Shown here in pieces: positions 6,561 through 10,001 of a stretch of 10,001 bases of DNA (position 1 is the stretch's first letter; each line of letters starts with the position of its first letter). The position numbers were made by a program, and so were the translations under genes. The stretch lies in contig JAHZFY010000017.1 in NCBI GenBank assembly GCA_019421105.1, positions 1-10,001 of the forward strand, read 5' to 3'. This stretch comes from a bacterium. GTDB lineage: Bacteria > Bacillota_I > Bacilli_A > RFN20 > CAG-826. Below the pieces are notes generated by a model. The model made no database searches. It was given only the letters and a program-made list of their open reading frames with translations, and was not told where the DNA came from.

Positions 6561-7484
6561 ATGGAGATAGCTAAGTTATTGCAAGAAAAAAATACCATTG
6601 AAATAAGATTAGAAAAACTTGTTTATGGTTCTATTGAAATTAGAGAGCAAAATAATAAAAAACTAATCTATGTTCATTATCGAAATCAAGGTAGACAATG
6701 TAGCAAATATGTCGGTGAATATTCTAAAGAACTTTATGCTTTGATTATCGAAAACAATAACACTGCAAGAGCGTATAAAAAACGACTTAAAGAGATTAAA
6801 AAAGAATTAGGTAAAGACAATTATGTTGTAGAAGGGGTATCTAATGATGTTGCTCTCAACATTGATTTAGCAAGAAGAAATCTTGTTGACTCTATTTATA
6901 AACAGGCGATGTTAGAAGGGGTAGCAACTACATATTCAGACACCGAGACATTAGTTAATGGTGGAAAAGTTAATGACATGACCGCCATAGATGTTCAAAA
7001 AGTTATCAATCTCAAACGTGCATGGGAATTTATTTTAGATCCAAGTGTTATTCAATATCCAAGTAATTTCGCGATTGTTTCTCAAATAAATGCAATTATA
7101 GAAGAAGGCATGTCATTTAACGCTGGAAGAATTAGAAATGTTCCAGTTACTATAGGTGGCAGTAATTATATCCCGCCTCTTCCTTTTGAAGACATAGTTA
7201 AAGAAGACATTAAAAATATAACTGAATCAAATGAGTCAGCCTTAAATAAAGCCATTGAAGCTTTGCTATACGTTAAGAAAAAACAATTATTTTTAGATGG
7301 CAACAAAAGAACAGCGGTCATTTTTGCTAATCACATCTTGATTAAAAACGCCACTGGATTAATTGTTATTCCTGCTGAAAAAGTTATCGAATATAAAAAA
7401 CTACTAATTCATTACTATGAAACAGATAAAAAAGATGACATTGTTAAATTCTTAAAAGAAGAATGCTATAGGCCACTTAAATAA
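6561..7484 (+). CDS. Fic-fold protein with Gln in place of the catalytic His
   Basis: Fic enzymes transfer AMP or related groups to target proteins; the motif is HxFx(D/E)GN(K/G)Rxx. Here residues 242-250 read QLFLDGNKR followed by TA, so the phosphate-binding D-G-N-K-R part is intact but the His that deprotonates the target is Gln242. The flap strand (NVPVTIGGSNYIPPLP, 193-208) is present. The region around QAMLEG (115-120) aligns with the inhibitory [S/T]xxxE(G/N) helix, with E119-G120 kept and S/T replaced by Gln. The N-terminal 90 residues form a separate region with YGSIEIR and YVHYRNQGRQCSKYVGEY, probably binding nucleic acid or a target, then a basic coiled-coil-like helix. The length (307 aa) is normal, and the start has GGAGG 6 nt upstream. 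AMPylation by the standard mechanism is not expected; the gene has its own regulated promoter. Confidence 0.8.
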   Translation: MEIAKLLQEKNTIEIRLEKLVYGSIEIREQNNKKLIYVHYRNQGRQCSKYVGEYSKELYALIIENNNTARAYKKRLKEIKKELGKDNYVVEGVSNDVALNIDLARRNLVDSIYKQAMLEGVATTYSDTETLVNGGKVNDMTAIDVQKVINLKRAWEFILDPSVIQYPSNFAIVSQINAIIEEGMSFNAGRIRNVPVTIGGSNYIPPLPFEDIVKEDIKNITESNESALNKAIEALLYVKKKQLFLDGNKRTAVIFANHILIKNATGLIVIPAEKVIEYKKLLIHYYETDKKDDIVKFLKEECYRPLK

Positions 7485-7562
7485 ACTAGATACAATAGGA
7501 TAATAAATAACAAATATAAGACTATTTATAATGTTTTATAGCCATTAATTAGAGTAAACACA
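7485..7562. other. AT-rich spacer between the Fic and AAA ATPase genes, possible -10 box
   Basis: A perfect TATAAT occurs at 7527-7532 but no good -35 box lies 16-18 bp upstream. If used, it would give a leader of about 140 nt that contains all three 23-bp repeats. No clear terminator is seen. Confidence 0.3.
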
Positions 7563-7631
7563 ATTCAAAACACCGAAAATATTTTATTCAAAACACCGAA
7601 AACTATTTATTCAAAACACCGAAAATATTTG
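7563..7631 (+). repeat. Three tandem 23-bp repeats upstream of the AAA ATPase gene
   Basis: The copies start at 7563, 7586 and 7609 with an exact 23-bp period. The core ATTCAAAACACCGAAAA is identical in all three; only the AT-rich 3' part varies. The period of about two helical turns places each core on the same face of the DNA, as in operator arrays or iterons. They end 45 bp before the ATG of the ATPase gene. Confidence 0.85.
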
Positions 7632-7676
7632 ATTTTACCACTTTTTATTTGTAAACTTTATTTGAGGATTGCTACT

Positions 7677-8969
7677 ATGTTAAAAATAAAAGATTATATA
7701 CCACGATTAGCAGAAAAATCATTGAAAAGAAAACTTAATTCATCAGGTTGCGTTATTGTAAGCGGCCCTAAGTTTTGTGGCAAATCAACATTATGTGAGA
7801 AATTTGCCAATTCTGTTACTACTTTAAAAACCACTAATGCAATAGCTTTGGCTAATGCTGATCCAGCTTCTGCTTTAGTTGGTGCAAATCCACATCTTGT
7901 AGATGAATGGCAAAAAGCTCCAGAAATATGGAATTTGATTAAAGATGACTTAGATAATGATTATCGATTTGGCAAATACATTTTAACTGGTAGCACAACT
8001 CCTATTAACCCTTCTCAAATACAAAATTCTGCTGCTGGTAGAATTACTCCTTTGTTGTTAAAACCTTTTTCCTTATTGGAATCTAAAGAATCAACCGGAG
8101 CAATTTCTTTGTTGGGATTATTTGATAAAAATTATGAATTTGTTTCCACCTATGAACAACATAATCCCATTTCTTTAACAGATATTGCCCACATTGTTTG
8201 TAGGGGTGGCTGGCCAATTGCGGTTAAGGCAAAAAAAGAGTATGCAATTGATGTTACTAAAAATTACTACGAAAGTTTATTTACTATAGAAGACGAAAGT
8301 GATGAATTTGCTGAATTTTTAAAAAATAAGAATATTGAATTGCTTAAAATGGTATTAAAGTCCTTTGCTAGAAACATTTCCACCGAAGCTAAAAATACCT
8401 CAATGATTAAAGACATTCTTGCTTCAGGGGAGCGAAGTAAATTAGATGATGATACTTTTCTTTCTTATAAAAAATTATTAGAAGACTTGTTTATCATTTA
8501 TGATATGCCAGCATGGAATTTAAATTTAAGAACTAGTGTAGCAGTAAGAACTGCTCCAAAACATCATTTTATTGATACATCTATTGCTACTGCAGCATTA
8601 GGAATTAAGCCAATCGACTTATTAAACGACTTAAATTCTTTTTGGTTTTTCTTTGAAGATATGGCGATTAGAGATTTATCTATCTACGCTGAATCATTTA
8701 ATGCTGAGTTAAAACATTATAGAGACAGCAATGGACTGGAAGTAGATGCAATTCTTAAATTGGATAATGGTGAATATGGCGCAATTGAAATTAAAATCGC
8801 TAGTGATAAAAATATTAAAGAAGGAATAGACTCGCTTAAAAATTTCGAAAACAAAATGAGAAAAAACGACTTAAAACCACCAACTTTTAAAATGGTGCTT
8901 ACTAGTCATGGTTCAGCGTATAAAAAAGATGATACATACATCATTCCAATTAGCATGCTTGGGGTGTAG
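7677..8969 (+). CDS. AAA-family ATPase with DUF4143 domain (AAA_14-DUF4143)
   Basis: The ATG at 7677 is chosen because GAGGA (7664-7668) lies 8 nt upstream; the frame is open to a TTG at 7629 inside the last repeat, which has no RBS. The 430-residue protein has Walker A GPKFCGKST (30-38), Walker B HLVDEWQ (73-79), the sensor strand ILTGS (102-106), a middle winged-helix-like region, and a C-terminal DUF4143 domain with EVDAIL…AIEIK (D357, E371, K373), the D…ExK pattern of the PD-(D/E)XK nuclease fold. It is full length for the family, with no frame damage. These proteins are common single-gene accessory elements in gut and host-associated bacteria; their substrate is unknown, with DNA-linked or toxin-antitoxin-like roles proposed. 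It stands alone behind its own repeats, so it is probably a separate cassette. Confidence 0.88.
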   Translation: MLKIKDYIPRLAEKSLKRKLNSSGCVIVSGPKFCGKSTLCEKFANSVTTLKTTNAIALANADPASALVGANPHLVDEWQKAPEIWNLIKDDLDNDYRFGKYILTGSTTPINPSQIQNSAAGRITPLLLKPFSLLESKESTGAISLLGLFDKNYEFVSTYEQHNPISLTDIAHIVCRGGWPIAVKAKKEYAIDVTKNYYESLFTIEDESDEFAEFLKNKNIELLKMVLKSFARNISTEAKNTSMIKDILASGERSKLDDDTFLSYKKLLEDLFIIYDMPAWNLNLRTSVAVRTAPKHHFIDTSIATAALGIKPIDLLNDLNSFWFFFEDMAIRDLSIYAESFNAELKHYRDSNGLEVDAILKLDNGEYGAIEIKIASDKNIKEGIDSLKNFENKMRKNDLKPPTFKMVLTSHGSAYKKDDTYIIPISMLGV

Positions 8970-8997
8970 CGGTTTAACACCAAATATGTAAACTAAT

Positions 8998-9022
8998 ACA
9001 TTACTTCTTTACAATGTAATGT
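8998..9022. promoter_or_regulatory. Small dyad over the -35 region of the ABC transporter promoter
   Basis: The arms ACATTAC (8998-9004) and GTAATGT (9016-9022) are perfectly inverted with an 11-nt spacer and overlap the TTTACA box. This could be an operator. As a terminator for the upstream gene it is poor because no T-run follows. Confidence 0.35.
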
Positions 9023-9036
9023 TATAGACTTATAAT
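9008..9036 (+). promoter_or_regulatory. Sigma-A-type promoter of the ABC transporter gene
   Basis: TTTACA (9008-9013) and TATAAT (9031-9036) are spaced by 17 bp, close to consensus. The expected transcript start is only about 5-7 nt before the ATG at 9049, so the mRNA would have almost no leader, which agrees with the lack of a Shine-Dalgarno sequence. Confidence 0.65.
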
Positions 9037-9048
9037 TTCATTAACTTT

Positions 9049-10001
9049 ATGGTCATCTTTAAAAATATATCTAAATATTATCAATTAAAGAAAAGACGCG
9101 TCATCGCTTTAGATGATGCTTGTTTGTCTTTACCTGATAATGGTTTTATATTGCTTGAAGGTAATTCTGGTTCAGGAAAATCGACTTTTATTAAACTATT
9201 ATCATTACAATTAAAACCTTCTAAAGGTAATTTAGTTATAGATGATAAAGATGTAACAACTTTTAAAGATAAAGATATCTTAGAATTTAGAAAGTTTGTT
9301 TTTGGTATCGTTGATCAAGACTTTAATTTAATCAATTCATATACAGTTAAAGAAAACTTAAGTATTGCTATAGAAATACAAGGTAATAAATTCGACTTAG
9401 ATCAAGCTATTAATACTTTAAAAGAAGTCGGATTAGATGAATCATTTTTAGAAAGAAAAGTTTTTGAATTAAGTGGTGGAGAACAACAAAGAGTCGCGAT
9501 TGCAAGAGCGTTAATCAAACATTCAAAGATTATCGTTTGTGATGAACCAACAGGTAACCTAGATGAAGATAATGCACTTCAAATTGCAAATTTATTAAAA
9601 GATATATCTAAAACAAGACTAGTCGTAGTGGCAAGCCATGATAAAAGATTAATGGAACAATATGCTGATAGAATAATCTTAATTAAACATGGTAAGATCA
9701 CAAAAGTTATTGAAGTAGATACTAATAAAAACGAATCAATTAAAAATAACAACAATAATTCTTTATATAAATTCCCTTTTAAAAGAAGTTTTAAATTAGC
9801 TTTATCATTTTTAAAAAGCAGTGTAGTTAAGTTGGTGTTTTTAACATTATCAACATTTTTAACTGTTTCTGTTGCTATGATATCTTCTTCTATTCTTTCT
9901 TATGATGAAAATACGTTGCGCAATAAGTCAATAGAAGCATCTGGTTCTAATTATTATTATGTATTGAGGCCAAATATCGTAACAAGTGAAGAAGAAATGA
10001 A
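9049..10001 (+). CDS. ABC transporter, ATP-binding domain fused to permease (MacB/FtsX-like), 3' end outside window
   Basis: The visible 317 residues hold a complete ABC ATPase: Walker A GNSGSGKST (38-46), Q-loop Gln90, signature LSGGEQQR (141-148), Walker B IIVCDEPTGNLD (161-172) and switch His197. The TGNLD ending and overall pattern are those of the LolD/MacB/BceA group, which moves lipids, peptides or antibiotics, or works with FtsX-like permeases. After an Asn/Lys-rich linker (about 226-238) a first membrane segment begins near 258-282, followed by an extracytoplasmic part (SYDENTLRNKS…) as in MacB-type permeases. The frame runs off the window. The ATG at 9049 is the only reasonable start, since an in-frame TAG lies at 9025-9027; there is no RBS. 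It probably belongs to the chromosomal backbone right of the island. The cargo is unknown. Confidence 0.88.
   Translation, partial: MVIFKNISKYYQLKKRRVIALDDACLSLPDNGFILLEGNSGSGKSTFIKLLSLQLKPSKGNLVIDDKDVTTFKDKDILEFRKFVFGIVDQDFNLINSYTVKENLSIAIEIQGNKFDLDQAINTLKEVGLDESFLERKVFELSGGEQQRVAIARALIKHSKIIVCDEPTGNLDEDNALQIANLLKDISKTRLVVVASHDKRLMEQYADRIILIKHGKITKVIEVDTNKNESIKNNNNNSLYKFPFKRSFKLALSFLKSSVVKLVFLTLSTFLTVSVAMISSSILSYDENTLRNKSIEASGSNYYYVLRPNIVTSEEEM

Noticed and set aside
7563..7631. CRISPR array
   Set aside because: The units are contiguous tandem repeats without spacers, and no cas gene is present.
7629..7676. Upstream TTG start for the AAA ATPase
   Set aside because: The TTG lies inside the last 23-bp repeat without an RBS, while the ATG at 7677 has GAGGA at good spacing and begins with the usual family N-terminus.
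8961..8990. Possible terminator after the AAA ATPase (GGTGT 8963-8967 with ACACC 8977-8981)
   Set aside because: The stem is only 5 bp, overlaps the stop codon region and has no T-run behind it.
1..10001. TGA read as Trp (Mycoplasma-type code)
   Set aside because: Conserved Trp positions use TGG and no in-frame TGA is needed to complete any recognised gene. The absence of TGA stops in so few genes is only weak evidence.

Overview
The window is strongly AT-rich, with A/T-ending codons, long A and T runs and good GGAGG ribosome binding sites. All genes lie on the + strand. Trp is written TGG (for example in the DEWQ Walker B motif of the AAA ATPase), and none of the recognisable genes ends in TGA, so the standard bacterial code with TAA/TAG stops fits. 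This suggests a low-GC Bacillota or early Mollicutes-type genome (Acholeplasma/Izemoplasma/RF39-like). That placement is inference from composition and gene content, not from a phylogenetic marker.

Layout. The left edge carries the 3' end of a housekeeping RNA m5U methyltransferase (RlmCD/RlmD/TrmA family). The right edge carries the start of an ABC transporter whose ATPase is fused to a permease. Between about 910 and 8970 lies an accessory, defence-like island of short cassettes: (1) a two-gene operon of a SIR2-type NAD-binding protein and a large helical protein, with a -1 frame break in an A-run near the 3' end of each gene; (2) an overlapping pair of an Abi-like HEPN protein and a protein that looks like a nucleotidyltransferase; (3) the C-terminal piece of a macro domain (ADP-ribose binding/hydrolysis), in the same frame as the preceding gene but past its TAG stop; (4) a Fic-fold gene whose catalytic His position is Gln, behind a promoter carrying four alternating ATGTGAAAC/GTTTCACAT boxes; (5) an AAA ATPase/DUF4143 gene preceded by three exact-period 23-bp tandem repeats.

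How the parts may work together. SIR2 proteins in phage defence deplete NAD+, HEPN proteins cut RNA, NTases and Fic proteins modify macromolecules with nucleotides, and macro domains act on ADP-ribose. The island therefore concentrates NAD/nucleotide-based growth-arrest chemistry. Cassette 1 is bracketed by a 25-bp direct repeat with one mismatch (1172-1196 and 4711-4735), which suggests it came in, or could leave, as a unit. The most promising undescribed items are the SIR2 plus helical-partner operon, which looks like a split version of DSR-type proteins, and the HEPN plus NTase-like pair.

Limits: no database search was possible. Family calls for the large helical protein and the NTase-like protein rest on visible motifs only. 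The two frame breaks could be real decay, recoding, or homopolymer errors in the assembly.
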